Shown here in pieces: positions 44,297-53,362 of a stretch of 64,000 nucleotides of DNA. The notes beneath the pieces were generated by a model. That model was not told where the DNA came from. It worked only from the letters and a program-made list of their open reading frames with translations, and did no database searches. Within the stretch, counting starts at the first letter, position 1. Each line of letters opens with the position of its first letter. This stretch comes from Rhodospirillaceae bacterium (GTDB lineage Bacteria; Pseudomonadota; Alphaproteobacteria; Rhodospirillales; Rhodospirillaceae): positions 398,921 through 462,920 of the forward strand of contig NSIP01000001.1 in the NCBI GenBank assembly GCA_002737725.1, in the 5' to 3' direction. Both the position numbers and the translations under genes were made by a program.

Positions 44297-46954
44297 ATGA
44301 CACGCCGTAATCGTGCAACAGGGTGGCATTTTGCGGTGACACATCGACGGCTGCGTCAGAATTTATTTCTGTTCTCTGCGTTCTTTATTCCAGGCGAAGT
44401 GCTTGCTCAAAGTGCGTTAGTTGATGAAATTGTTGTCGTGGGATCGCGACTAAAGAGCGATCGCGTCTCCAACCCCTCACCTGTCGTCAGTGTGAGAGCA
44501 AAAGATTTTGCTGCCGCCGGATTCACAGCCGCCTCTGACATTGCGCGCGTTCTGCCCATTAATACCGGATCTGAATTCAACGTTGATCCCTTCACGCAGA
44601 ATTTGTCGGCGGGCACCTCGAACTTCAACCTGCGCGGACTTGGCTTGAATGCGACATTGGTGCTGCTCAATGGGCGTCGACAGACCATTTCGGGTGGCGT
44701 GGCCGATGACGGCTCCACCTTTATCGATCTTAACGCCCTGATCCCCCTCATCGCGCTGGAGCGGCTCGACGTTCTGAAGGACGGGGCGGCAGCGCTGTAC
44801 GGCACCGATGCTGTGGCGGGCGTGGCTGATTTTGTGACGCGCAAATCATTCACGGGGGCCGAAGCCCAAATCGATTACGCCAACATCTCACACTCTGGGC
44901 AAGATGACTTTACGGCGTCAGGCATCATCGGGGGGGGCAGCGAGCGCTTTCATGCCATGGGAGCAGTCAGCTATTTGCGTAGATCATGGTTGCCCACAAC
45001 AGATCGATCTTACACATCGGACAAAGGCTTTTCTTCATTTGGTCAGCCCGGCGCGTTTGTTTTGTTGCAGCGTTCGTCGGTGTTCCCTGATCTGCCTTTT
45101 GGTATCGCGACCAACCAACCGGTGATCGACCCCGATTGCGGGGGCGCAAGCGGCGGCGTTGCCAATCCGCGTAACCCACAACCCGTCGGCGTCACAAGTG
45201 GCCGCGTTGGCACATGCTTGTTTGACTTCTCACCGTATTATCACCTCGTGCCACGCGAGCGGCGCTGGAATGGATACAGCAGTGCCGATGTGAATCTGAA
45301 TGACACTGTTTCCATCTATTCCGAAGCGGCCTATGCCTGGAATAGTGTGCTGCGCGGAACGTCTCCGTCGTTTCCCATCCTGAATTCTCCCATCGTTCCT
45401 GCGAACAATCCCGGCAATATTTTTGGCGCGCCAGTTCTATTTCTCGGGCGCACCTTGGGTAGGTCCAGTGGCGGGGGCTTGGTTCCGCATCACTCTGAAA
45501 CTTGGCGCGGCGTTGTTGGGGCCAAGGGCAGCGTCGGGCGCTGGTCGTGGGATGTGGCGGCGACGCAGAGCCAAAACAATTTTCTGGTCCAGATCGAGAA
45601 TGATCTGACCGATCGCTTTCTAGCCGCGTTGGCGGGCCGGGGCGGGCCCAACAACAACCAATATTTCAATCCGTTTGGCTCAGCGGCGCGCAGCAAGCCC
45701 GGCGATGCGACCTACAACGACCCAAAAGTGATCGATGATTTTAGCTCGTTTGTCACATACGACTATCGCACACGCCTCAGCACACTTGATGCGACGCTAT
45801 CGGGCGATGTCTTTGAAACGAAGTTTGGTCCTTGGGCCCTTGCCCTTGGCAGTCAGTTTCGCCGCGAGCGCGTGGCCGGCGACCTCGATGACCAATTCAA
45901 TCGCGAAAATTACATCTTCTTTGTCGGTGGGCCAGATTTTGCCGGAACACGCCATGCGCGGGCTGCGTTTGCCGAAGCGCGTGGCCCGCTCTCGCAGACT
46001 CTCAATGCACAACTGGCGATACGTCATGAAAGCGCTCGCCAAGGGTTATCTTCAACCGATCCCAAGGTAGGTTTAAGTTGGGCTGTTCAGAACTGGCTTG
46101 CGGCGCGTGCAACCTATGGCACATCATTTCGCGCGCCTTCGACGTTTCAGGCCTTCTCCACGCAGATGGTGCAAGAGGATATCTTCGATCCGCTCACGGG
46201 CACGCGCGGGTTTCGGGCTATCCGCACGTTGGGCTCGCCAACTTTAAAACCCGAGCAGGCAGAAACAAGCAACCTTGGGCTTACTGTAAAACCAGCGCCT
46301 GATTTCAGCATGTCGGCCGATTACTGGCGCTATGACTACACAGACATGATCGTCAAGCTGGGTGCGCAGGCCATTGTCGATACTAACCCCACTGATTCGC
46401 GCATTATACGGGCTACGGGGCAAATTTTACGGATCGACACCAGTTACATCAACGCGTCTCAGGCGTTCACCGATGGCGTGGATCTGGGTCTGCAGAAAAA
46501 CTGGTCAACCTCGACGTTTGGCGACTTCATGGCCAGTGCCGAAGCAACGTGGATCAACCGCTTTGTGATTCAAGACACACCAACGGCTCCGCGTCGTAAC
46601 GTGGTGGGGAACCGCAACTTCCGGACCTTTGCGCGCTCATTGCCCGCTTGGCGCGCCAACGGCTCATTGGCTTGGCAATATGATGCGCAAACAGTTTCGG
46701 CAAACGTGCGATTGATTGGATCATACAACGATGACCAAAACGCCAATCGATTGATCAAGAGTCACGCCACGCTTGATCTTCAATACGGATACGATGTGTT
46801 GGTCGCAGAGCGCCAGGTTGGTTTAAGGGTCGGCGCGCTAAATTTGTTCAATGCCCCCCCGCCCAATGTACTCACCAATGCGGGCTATGACTCTAAGGTT
46901 CATGACCCGCGTGGTCGTGTTCTCTATGTTCGCGTGAAGACCGCCTGGCCGTAA
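44297..46954 (+). CDS. TonB-dependent receptor
   Basis: Predicted protein of 885 residues. After a signal peptide (FLFSAFFIPGEVLAQS) comes a TonB-box-like VDEIVVVGSR, then a plug domain (NFNLRGLGLNATLVLLNGRR, DGAAALYGTDAVAGVADFVT) at about residues 40-165, and a 22-stranded barrel to the C-terminus. The plug signature is that of the large sugar/peptide/xenobiotic receptor group common in sphingomonads and relatives. It stands alone, with 190-base spacers on both sides, so its substrate cannot be inferred from neighbours. Confidence 0.93.
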   Translation: MTRRNRATGWHFAVTHRRLRQNLFLFSAFFIPGEVLAQSALVDEIVVVGSRLKSDRVSNPSPVVSVRAKDFAAAGFTAASDIARVLPINTGSEFNVDPFTQNLSAGTSNFNLRGLGLNATLVLLNGRRQTISGGVADDGSTFIDLNALIPLIALERLDVLKDGAAALYGTDAVAGVADFVTRKSFTGAEAQIDYANISHSGQDDFTASGIIGGGSERFHAMGAVSYLRRSWLPTTDRSYTSDKGFSSFGQPGAFVLLQRSSVFPDLPFGIATNQPVIDPDCGGASGGVANPRNPQPVGVTSGRVGTCLFDFSPYYHLVPRERRWNGYSSADVNLNDTVSIYSEAAYAWNSVLRGTSPSFPILNSPIVPANNPGNIFGAPVLFLGRTLGRSSGGGLVPHHSETWRGVVGAKGSVGRWSWDVAATQSQNNFLVQIENDLTDRFLAALAGRGGPNNNQYFNPFGSAARSKPGDATYNDPKVIDDFSSFVTYDYRTRLSTLDATLSGDVFETKFGPWALALGSQFRRERVAGDLDDQFNRENYIFFVGGPDFAGTRHARAAFAEARGPLSQTLNAQLAIRHESARQGLSSTDPKVGLSWAVQNWLAARATYGTSFRAPSTFQAFSTQMVQEDIFDPLTGTRGFRAIRTLGSPTLKPEQAETSNLGLTVKPAPDFSMSADYWRYDYTDMIVKLGAQAIVDTNPTDSRIIRATGQILRIDTSYINASQAFTDGVDLGLQKNWSTSTFGDFMASAEATWINRFVIQDTPTAPRRNVVGNRNFRTFARSLPAWRANGSLAWQYDAQTVSANVRLIGSYNDDQNANRLIKSHATLDLQYGYDVLVAERQVGLRVGALNLFNAPPPNVLTNAGYDSKVHDPRGRVLYVRVKTAWP

Positions 46955-47011
46955 GCGAGCAGTCCGACGCCTCAGTCTTTGATACCGCTGTGGTATATAC
47001 CGCCCCGGTAT

Positions 47012-47038
47012 GCCTGTTAATTTTCGACATTAACAGGC
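47012..47038. promoter_or_regulatory. Inverted repeat upstream of leuC
   Basis: A perfect 10-base inverted repeat (GCCTGTTAAT, 47012-47021, with 47029-47038) encloses TTTCGAC. Just upstream is the palindrome GGTATATACC (about 46992-47001), itself flanked by ATACCG and CGGTAT. There is no T-run, so an operator or structured leader for leuC is more likely than a terminator of the TonB receptor gene. Confidence 0.45.
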
Positions 47039-47144
47039 GGAACAGGCCCAGCGCAGCAGGATCGGCTGCGTCGAGCGTCGCACACAGCTTGGCGAAGGCG
47101 CTCCGGCGCTTTATATCTCACGTATCTTTTTCATAGGCATCATC

Positions 47145-48548
47145 ATGGCCCGCACGCTTTATGACAAACTTTGGGATTCTCACGTCGTTCATCGCTACGA
47201 CAACGGCGACTGTATTCTTTATATCGACCGTCATTTGGTCCATGAGGTCTCAAGCCCCCAAGCGTTTGAAGGGTTAGCGGCTGCGTCGCGCAAGCTGCGT
47301 CGCCCCGATGCCGCGTTGGCCGTGCCCGATCATAACGTGCCGACAACGCCCGAGCGCAACCAACGCATCGATGATCCTGAATCTGTTTTTCAGCTCGATA
47401 TGCTGATCAAAAACACCAAGGCGTTTGGGATGCCGTATATTCCCATCGCTGATGAGCGCCAAGGCATTGTGCATGTCATCGGCCCGGAACAAGGCATGAC
47501 GCTGCCGGGGACAACCGTCGTGTGTGGCGACTCTCATACCTCAACACATGGGGCCATGGGCGCGCTGGCGTTCGGCATCGGTACCTCCGAAATCGAGCAT
47601 GTTCTGGCGACCCAATGCCATGTGATGGCGAAGTCCAAAACCATGCGCATCAATATCGAAGGTGTTCTGGGAACTGGCGTCACCGCGAAAGACATGGCGC
47701 TTGAAGTGATCGCACGCATCGGCACGGCGGGCGGCACGGGATATGCGGTCGAGTACACGGGTTCTGCTGTGCAGTCGTTGTCGATGGAAGGGCGGATGAC
47801 ATTGTGCAACCTGACCATCGAAGCGGGAGCCCGCACCGGCATGGTCGCGCCCGACGACACAACATTCGCTTATCTGAAGGGGCGGCCCATGGCCCCGAAA
47901 GATGAACACTGGGAGCGTGCTGTTGCCAGTTGGCGCACGTTGGCCAGCGATCCGGGCGCGATCTACGACACGACTGTCAATATCAATGCGGCAGACATTC
48001 CGCCGCGCGTTACCTGGGGGACCAGCCCGGAAGATTCACTTCCTATCACAGCCGCTGTGCCGTCGCCCGCCGACTATGCCGATGTGAATAAGCGCGCCGC
48101 CGTTGAGCGATCGCTTATCTATATGGGTTTGACGCCCGGCGAAAAACTCAACGGTGTGAAGATCAACCGGGTGTTTATCGGCTCGTGTACCAATAGTCGT
48201 ATCGAAGATCTGCGTGCGGCTTCTGTTGTGGTGAAGGGCAAGCACCTGGCTGCGCATGTGAAAGCCATGGTCGTGCCAGGCTCAGGCCTCATCAAAAAGC
48301 AGGCCGAGCAAGAAGGGCTCGATCGCATTTTCACCGCCGCCGGATTTGAATGGCGCGAACCGGGGTGCTCGATGTGCGTGGGCATGAACCCTGACCGCCT
48401 CGAGCCAGGCGAGCGTTGTGCGGCAACGTCGAACCGCAATTTTGAAGGTCGTCAAGGCAAGGGCGGTCGTACGCATCTCATGAGCCCGGCTATGGCGGCC
48501 GCTGCTGGCATCGCGGGGCATTTGGTCGACGTGCGCCACTTGGCCTGA
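47145..48548 (+). CDS. leuC: 3-Isopropylmalate dehydratase large subunit
   Basis: Predicted protein of 467 residues, standard LeuC length. With LeuD it isomerises 2- to 3-isopropylmalate in leucine synthesis using a [4Fe-4S] cluster. The cluster cysteines are seen in [13 protein letters not shown] and in [13 protein letters not shown]; the substrate-binding [20 protein letters not shown] is also present. leuD normally follows directly, but here a hairpin and an unrelated hydrolase gene follow, so leuD must be elsewhere. Confidence 0.95.
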   Translation: MARTLYDKLWDSHVVHRYDNGDCILYIDRHLVHEVSSPQAFEGLAAASRKLRRPDAALAVPDHNVPTTPERNQRIDDPESVFQLDMLIKNTKAFGMPYIPIADERQGIVHVIGPEQGMTLPGTTVVCGDSHTSTHGAMGALAFGIGTSEIEHVLATQCHVMAKSKTMRINIEGVLGTGVTAKDMALEVIARIGTAGGTGYAVEYTGSAVQSLSMEGRMTLCNLTIEAGARTGMVAPDDTTFAYLKGRPMAPKDEHWERAVASWRTLASDPGAIYDTTVNINAADIPPRVTWGTSPEDSLPITAAVPSPADYADVNKRAAVERSLIYMGLTPGEKLNGVKINRVFIGSCTNSRIEDLRAASVVVKGKHLAAHVKAMVVPGSGLIKKQAEQEGLDRIFTAAGFEWREPGCSMCVGMNPDRLEPGERCAATSNRNFEGRQGKGGRTHLMSPAMAAAAGIAGHLVDVRHLA

Positions 48549-48572
48549 CGTAGCGGTGTTGCCGATCAAGAA

Positions 48573-48599
48573 GAAACCTCGCCAATCGGGCGAGGTTTC
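48573..48599 (+). terminator. Hairpin after leuC
   Basis: A perfect 11-bp stem (48573-48583 with 48589-48599) has the loop AATCG. It follows the leuC stop by 24 bases. The T-tract after it is short (GTTTCAG), so termination efficiency is uncertain. Confidence 0.65.
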
Positions 48600-48982
48600 A
48601 GTGGGCGGGGCGTTGGAGCCCCATTTGGGTTCGAAAACGTCGGTGCTGCAACAGCGTCGACGCGAGTTGAGCCGCTCTCACGGCTTCTGATCCGGTGGAG
48701 TCATGCTGTTTGGGCACCCTCTTTTCTACACGCTGCCGTCTCGCACACTGCTTACGGCCTTGGGGCACGCGGGCGAAGGCGTTGAGGGAGTTCTCCCTAT
48801 TGCTCCTATTCGCCGCAGCACCACACAAACCCTCTGCCTCATTGCGGCGCACATGCAACATTGCGATGCAATAACCTGGCTTGACCAAGCCCTTAGCATC
48901 AAGCCTGATAGGTCATTGCGGGGTTGCGCAACGGCGACTCCGGCGTCAAAAACAACCTCAAAACAGGGAGCACGAGACAGCG
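48600..48982. other. Intergenic region between leuC and the dienelactone hydrolase gene
   Basis: About 380 bases with only short unconvincing reading frames on both strands. There is no recognisable remnant of leuD, no tRNA and no clear repeat. The last 20 bases carry the ribosome site AGGGAG for the downstream gene. Confidence 0.5.
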
Positions 48983-49660
48983 ATGGCGCAAGGTTCGATG
49001 ATTTCACTCACAGCAGCTGATGGGCACACCCTTGGCGCTTACAAAGCCCTGCCCAGTGGCACGCCCAAAGGCGGCATTGTTATTTTGCAGGAGATCTTCG
49101 GGGTGAATACGCATGTTCAGCATGTTTGCGATGAATACGCCGCCGATGGGTATGTGGCGGTGGCACCGGCGCTGTTTGATCGCGTCGAGAAAAACTTAAT
49201 CCTCGGCTACACCGATTTTACCCACGCGCGCGAAGTGGTGGCGCAACTCACCGAGGCCATGCTGGTTGCCGATATGCAAGCCGCCATCAATGCCTGTGCG
49301 CCAGCTCGTTTCGTTGTTCCCATTGGCTACTGCTATGGCGGTGCCATGGCCTATCTGGCCGGGTGCAAATGCACGGGCGTTGCGGGTGCTGTGGATTATT
49401 ATGGAACGCGCACCATCGCTTTTTCTGAAACGATGTCACCCACAGTTCCCGTCATGTATCACTTTGGGGCCAAGGATCAGAGCATCTCCATGGCGGGCAT
49501 CACAAAAATAAAAACCGCGCATCCGTCAGGTACGTTTTATATTTATGACGACGCTGATCATGGCTTTTCGTGCGATGAGCGCCCGCAGTTCTTTAACGCC
49601 GGGGCGACAAAACTTGCCAAGGAACGAACGCTCAAATTTCTCGTCGACGTGATGCAGTAA
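48983..49660 (+). CDS. Dienelactone hydrolase family protein
   Basis: Predicted protein of 225 residues from ATG 48983, the normal size. AGGGAG lies 12 bases upstream. The alpha/beta-hydrolase fold has the characteristic Cys nucleophile in PIGYCYGGAMAYLAG, the KGGIVILQEIFGVN oxyanion region and the catalytic His in YDDADHGFSCDE. Members hydrolyse dienelactone in chlorocatechol breakdown, but many act on other lactones or esters. The exporter gene begins 10 bases later. Confidence 0.9.
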   Translation: MAQGSMISLTAADGHTLGAYKALPSGTPKGGIVILQEIFGVNTHVQHVCDEYAADGYVAVAPALFDRVEKNLILGYTDFTHAREVVAQLTEAMLVADMQAAINACAPARFVVPIGYCYGGAMAYLAGCKCTGVAGAVDYYGTRTIAFSETMSPTVPVMYHFGAKDQSISMAGITKIKTAHPSGTFYIYDDADHGFSCDERPQFFNAGATKLAKERTLKFLVDVMQ

Positions 49661-49670
49661 GGCCGCGCGC

Positions 49671-50438
49671 GTGCTTCAAAGTGTTTTCGGTTTCGATGAC
49701 GTCACAACGCTTCTGATCCTGCTGGCGGGGTTTCTGGCGGCCGGATTGGCCAAGGGCACCTTTGGCCTTGGCATGCCGTTTTTCGGCATTCCCGTCATGA
49801 CCTTGACGATGCCGTTTCAAACGGCGTTGGCGATGTTTGTGGTGCCGAATTTCACCGCAAACCTTCAACAGATGTTGATGGGCGGAAAAATCTTTGTGTA
49901 CCTGCGCCGTTTTGGGTGGCTGTTATTCACCATGCTCGCCAGCGTGCCCATTTCTGTTCAGTTTTTGCTGAAGATTGACCAGGCCACGTGCCTGATGGTC
50001 TTTGGTGTCCTCTCCATCAGCTTCGCTGTTCTGCAAATAATGCCGATGGCTTTCACGGTGACACCGTCGCGCGAGCGTTGGCTCAACCCCGTGATGGGTC
50101 TTTTGGCAGGCGCCTTAGCGGGCGTATCAGGATTGTATGGGCCGATTTTGATTGTCTACTTGATGGCTTTGCGCTTGCCCAAGGATGACTTCGTTGCGGC
50201 GTTGTCGTTGATGTATTTCGCAGGCTCCATTGCGCTCTATGGCGCGCTGGTCGTGGCTCAGGTTCTGACGCTGCAGGTGTTGGCGATTTCAGCGGTCGGG
50301 GCCGTGATCATCGGGGTGATGGTACACTTCGGCCAATTTGTCCGCGCGCACATCAATGAAGCGCGCTATCGCAAGTTGATCCTGGTGTTGCTGATGGCGA
50401 TTGGTGTTGAAATGGTCTGGCGCGCGAGCAGTCAATAA
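49671..50438 (+). CDS. TauE/SafE-family membrane exporter
   Basis: Predicted protein of 255 residues with a GTG start and about eight hydrophobic helices. The family signature is visible twice: LLAGFLAAGLAKGTFGLGMP near the N-terminus and MGLLAGALAGVSGLYGPILI after the midpoint. TauE/SafE proteins export sulfite, sulfoacetate or other organic anions. It follows the dienelactone hydrolase by 10 bases, so the pair may process and expel one compound. It ends 1 base from the convergent glycosyltransferase gene. Confidence 0.85.
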   Translation: MLQSVFGFDDVTTLLILLAGFLAAGLAKGTFGLGMPFFGIPVMTLTMPFQTALAMFVVPNFTANLQQMLMGGKIFVYLRRFGWLLFTMLASVPISVQFLLKIDQATCLMVFGVLSISFAVLQIMPMAFTVTPSRERWLNPVMGLLAGALAGVSGLYGPILIVYLMALRLPKDDFVAALSLMYFAGSIALYGALVVAQVLTLQVLAISAVGAVIIGVMVHFGQFVRAHINEARYRKLILVLLMAIGVEMVWRASSQ

Positions 50439-50439
50439 A

Positions 50440-52305
50440 TCAAACGTCTTCAGCCCCTTGTCGGCGCGCTTCAATTTCATCAAACCGCGGCAGTTGGCCA
50501 GCGGGCAACGAACCTAAGTCACGCCCAATCAACAGCCCGATCAACGTTTTCCATAAAATTTTTAGATCGAGTCCGATGCCAAGGTTGTTCACATACCACG
50601 TATCGTGCGCGAACATTTCATCCCACGTCAGGCCCTGACGTCCGTTTACTTGCGCCCAGCCTGTCAGGCCGGGCCTCACATCAAGTCGATGTTGCTGGGC
50701 TTCGGTATAATACGCGCCATACTCAGCCGGGAGGGGCCGCGGCCCCACCAGACTCATATCCCCCAGCAAAATATTGAAAAACTCTGGCAGGCGATCAAGC
50801 GCTGAGCGTCGCAAGATCTTCGCAAAATCTGTGCGCCAGGACGGCACGATCTCGCGTTCGGTTTTGGTCGTGTCGAAGGTCAGGAGGCGAAAGGACTTGC
50901 CGCGTCGGCCACTGCGCATACGGCTCGCGAACGGGGCCCAACCGGCGCCTAGAAACCCCAACGCCACACCAAGGACCAGCGGCAAGGTGATCACAATGGC
51001 GACGATTGCCACGACGAGATCGAGCGCTCGTTTCACGATCATCGACCGACGACGCAGCACCTCACGTCGGGCGTGAGTCGCCGCAACTTTTTCAAGTGTC
51101 AGCCGAATCTCAGATGCGATGCGCTCGGTACTGTGTTTGCCCCGGGCTAAGGCCAGGCCTTGCTCGCCCGCACGGCGCACCAAATCGTCATCGCGCAGAA
51201 AGTCGGCCAGCTCGCGTGCGGCAGCCTCTGCATTGTTACCGGGGAGCGCCACGCCAGCTTGACGCCCGTCGATCAGCTCGCGCTGCCATCCTTCACCCAA
51301 AACCGCAATAGGTTTGCCTGCGGCCAAGCCGTCGAAAATATGGCTTGCCGCATCTAACCCGCCATCATGTTGCTGCGCGGGGATCGCAAGAACAACGGCT
51401 GCCGCGTTAAGAAGGGCTGGCAATTCTGTGCGCGGGACGGCGGGTACGAACCACACATTTTTTTCAAGTACATCAAGCCGCGCGGCATACGCATTCAAAT
51501 CCAGTCTGTCGGGCCCGTCACCGACAATGGCAAAGCGCACATCAGGGGCGATGGCCTGCATGGCAGCCGCGATCTCTAACACTTCAGCTAAGCGCCGTCC
51601 GCGGTGCAGGCCCCCGGCATAAACGCACAAGGGCCCGCGCGTCAGCTGCGGGTACTTTTCAAAAATCGTCTTGTACAAATCCCGCGTTGGCGAAAACAGT
51701 GCCGCATCGCTGCCGTCAGAATGAACTGAGATTGCGCCCGGAACAAACCCTTGGGCTTCATACCAGGCCTTGATCTCGGGGCTGGCGACCATCACGTGCG
51801 TTGCCGTCTTCAGCAGTGCGCGTGAACACAGCGCGTCAATCGCGCGCTGGAGAATATTTTTACCCGGCTCATCAGCAGCCAGCTCCGGGGCGTCTATCAC
51901 CAACGGCGCTCCCGACAGCTTGGCAAAACAACTCACGGCGAAACTTCCCGCACGCGGGGGTGTCCGCCAGACTAAAACATCAGGTTTGGTCTTCGACCAA
52001 AGTGATAAGAACAACTTTAGCCCATAGCCAAATCCTGGTGCTGCTGAAGGCGGGTGACCAAAGCGTCGGCTCAGCGGTGCCAGCGTCAACATCATCTGCA
52101 CAGGGCTTGTGTTCGCGCCGTCGTGAACCCGACCCCGCCCGGCCATCAGCGTGACCGTATGCCCGCCCGCAGCAATATTCTGGGCCATCGCCGCCGTCCG
52201 GTCTCGACCATGGCCCTGAGGAGAGGTCACCCACGGATCGATGATGACAATATTCAGTTTGCTGCTGAAGGGGCTGGCAGGGGGCGTGAGCTTGGAAGGT
52301 GACAT
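50440..52305 (-). CDS. Fusion: GT4-type glycosyltransferase plus polyprenyl-phosphate sugar-phosphate transferase
   Basis: Predicted protein of 621 residues. Residues 20-400 form a GT-B glycosyltransferase (IVIIDPWVTSPQGHGRDRT, LCVYAGGLHRGRRLAEVLEI, FAIVGDGPDRLDLNAYA, with the family 4 C-terminal site around HDGGLDAASHIFDGLAAGKP). From about residue 415 a bacterial sugar transferase domain follows: KRALDLVVAIVAIVI membrane helix, RSALDRLPEFFNILLGDMSL, VGPRPLPAEYGAYY and RPGLTGWAQVNGR. The second part normally starts undecaprenyl-linked glycan synthesis and the first adds a sugar; here both are one chain. Confidence 0.9.
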   Translation of the reverse strand: MSPSKLTPPASPFSSKLNIVIIDPWVTSPQGHGRDRTAAMAQNIAAGGHTVTLMAGRGRVHDGANTSPVQMMLTLAPLSRRFGHPPSAAPGFGYGLKLFLSLWSKTKPDVLVWRTPPRAGSFAVSCFAKLSGAPLVIDAPELAADEPGKNILQRAIDALCSRALLKTATHVMVASPEIKAWYEAQGFVPGAISVHSDGSDAALFSPTRDLYKTIFEKYPQLTRGPLCVYAGGLHRGRRLAEVLEIAAAMQAIAPDVRFAIVGDGPDRLDLNAYAARLDVLEKNVWFVPAVPRTELPALLNAAAVVLAIPAQQHDGGLDAASHIFDGLAAGKPIAVLGEGWQRELIDGRQAGVALPGNNAEAAARELADFLRDDDLVRRAGEQGLALARGKHSTERIASEIRLTLEKVAATHARREVLRRRSMIVKRALDLVVAIVAIVITLPLVLGVALGFLGAGWAPFASRMRSGRRGKSFRLLTFDTTKTEREIVPSWRTDFAKILRRSALDRLPEFFNILLGDMSLVGPRPLPAEYGAYYTEAQQHRLDVRPGLTGWAQVNGRQGLTWDEMFAHDTWYVNNLGIGLDLKILWKTLIGLLIGRDLGSLPAGQLPRFDEIEARRQGAEDV

Positions 52306-52671
52306 GGCGCTTTTATAACGTCGGTCTCAGTGTCAGGCCATCAGCATTGCAGTTCGGAACAAATGATAGTGTCTCAAGCACTTTGATTCGGGTCAAAACC
52401 CACAATTAGGGGCCTGTCTTGAGGACTTTTCTCAGCAGGTTGGGCTTCCACGGTCCGCCCCCAATGCTTTTAACTTTAATCCGAAGCCCAACTTCCAACG
52501 TATCAACTCTGATAATGCAAAGAGCCTATTCATATTTTATAAAACCCTAAAATTTAAGGGGCTTTAACGCTTAGGCTCTACAACTTGAGGCTGGGCTCAG
52601 AACTCAACTTATGTCATAAGTTTGATATCAGGTGGTCTGGGCTTTCAATCTCAAACCTTGGAGAAACTAAG
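52306..52671. other. Intergenic region upstream of chrR
   Basis: No gene is seen in these 366 bases. A perfect 10-base inverted repeat (GTTGGGCTTC, 52439-52448, with 52483-52492) flanks 34 bases. A near-palindrome CCCTAAAATTTAAGGG lies near 52545. I could not find a convincing TGATCC-type promoter of the RpoE-ChrR class. The place where rpoE would be expected, directly upstream of chrR, holds no sigma-like reading frame. Confidence 0.6.
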
Positions 52672-53337
52672 ATGCCTGCCTTCCACCATCCCCAAAGTGA
52701 TACGCTCTGGTCATATGCGTCAGGCTCTTTAGACGAGGCCAGTTCGGTATTGGTTGCAACGCACTTAGCTCTTTGCCCTGAATGCCGCGCAGAAGTGGCG
52801 CGCATGGAGGCGCTGGGCGGGGAAATGCTGGAAGACGTTGGGATGGCTGCCGTCTCGGCCTCCAGCCTCGATGACATCATGGCGCGGCTTGATAGTCCGG
52901 CGTTGGTGAAAGCCATTCCTCAAGTTGAAAAAATTCCGGCCAATGACTCGGTCTTGCCAAGCCCCTTGCGTGATTATGTGGGCAGTGGTGTCGGTGCAGT
53001 GGCGTGGCGCAAGCTGACTAAGGGTGTTGAATATTTTGACTTACCTGTTCGCGCTGAAGGCCATCGTGCGCGCTTACTCAAGATCGCTTCAGGGACGCGC
53101 GTGCCCAGCCATGGTCACGGCGGCGAAGAAATAACCATGGTGTTGGCTGGTGGTTATACCGACGAGTTCGGTTCTTATGAACGTGGTGACGTTGCGACCG
53201 CTGACGTGACGCAAGTTCACCAGCCTGTTGCTGATGCGGGCGAGCCCTGCATTTGCCTCACGGTCACGCGCGGTGCGCTGATTCCCAGCGCGATTTTCTC
53301 ACTCACGAGCCGAGTTTTCCGGAGACTGAGCGCCTAA
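52672..53337 (+). CDS. chrR: ChrR-family zinc-binding anti-sigma factor
   Basis: Predicted protein of 221 residues from ATG 52672, preceded by TTGGAGA. The N-terminal anti-sigma domain carries the zinc ligands His6, His31, Cys35 and Cys38 (THLALCPECR), at the same positions as I recall for Rhodobacter ChrR. The C-terminal cupin domain has His147, His149, Glu153 and His183 (VPSHGHGGEE, QVHQP). In known systems ChrR holds the ECF sigma factor RpoE inactive until singlet oxygen or organic peroxide. Here no rpoE adjoins; the gene 25 bases downstream encodes an RND permease with an embedded sigma-like domain. Confidence 0.92.
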   Translation: MPAFHHPQSDTLWSYASGSLDEASSVLVATHLALCPECRAEVARMEALGGEMLEDVGMAAVSASSLDDIMARLDSPALVKAIPQVEKIPANDSVLPSPLRDYVGSGVGAVAWRKLTKGVEYFDLPVRAEGHRARLLKIASGTRVPSHGHGGEEITMVLAGGYTDEFGSYERGDVATADVTQVHQPVADAGEPCICLTVTRGALIPSAIFSLTSRVFRRLSA

Positions 53338-53362
53338 GTCTGGCTTCGGTTCGGCGACACCC

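Noticed and set aside
48600-48982. Possible leuD remnant or transposon scar downstream of leuC
   Set aside because: No LeuD motif is seen in any frame and there are no terminal inverted repeats or target duplications.
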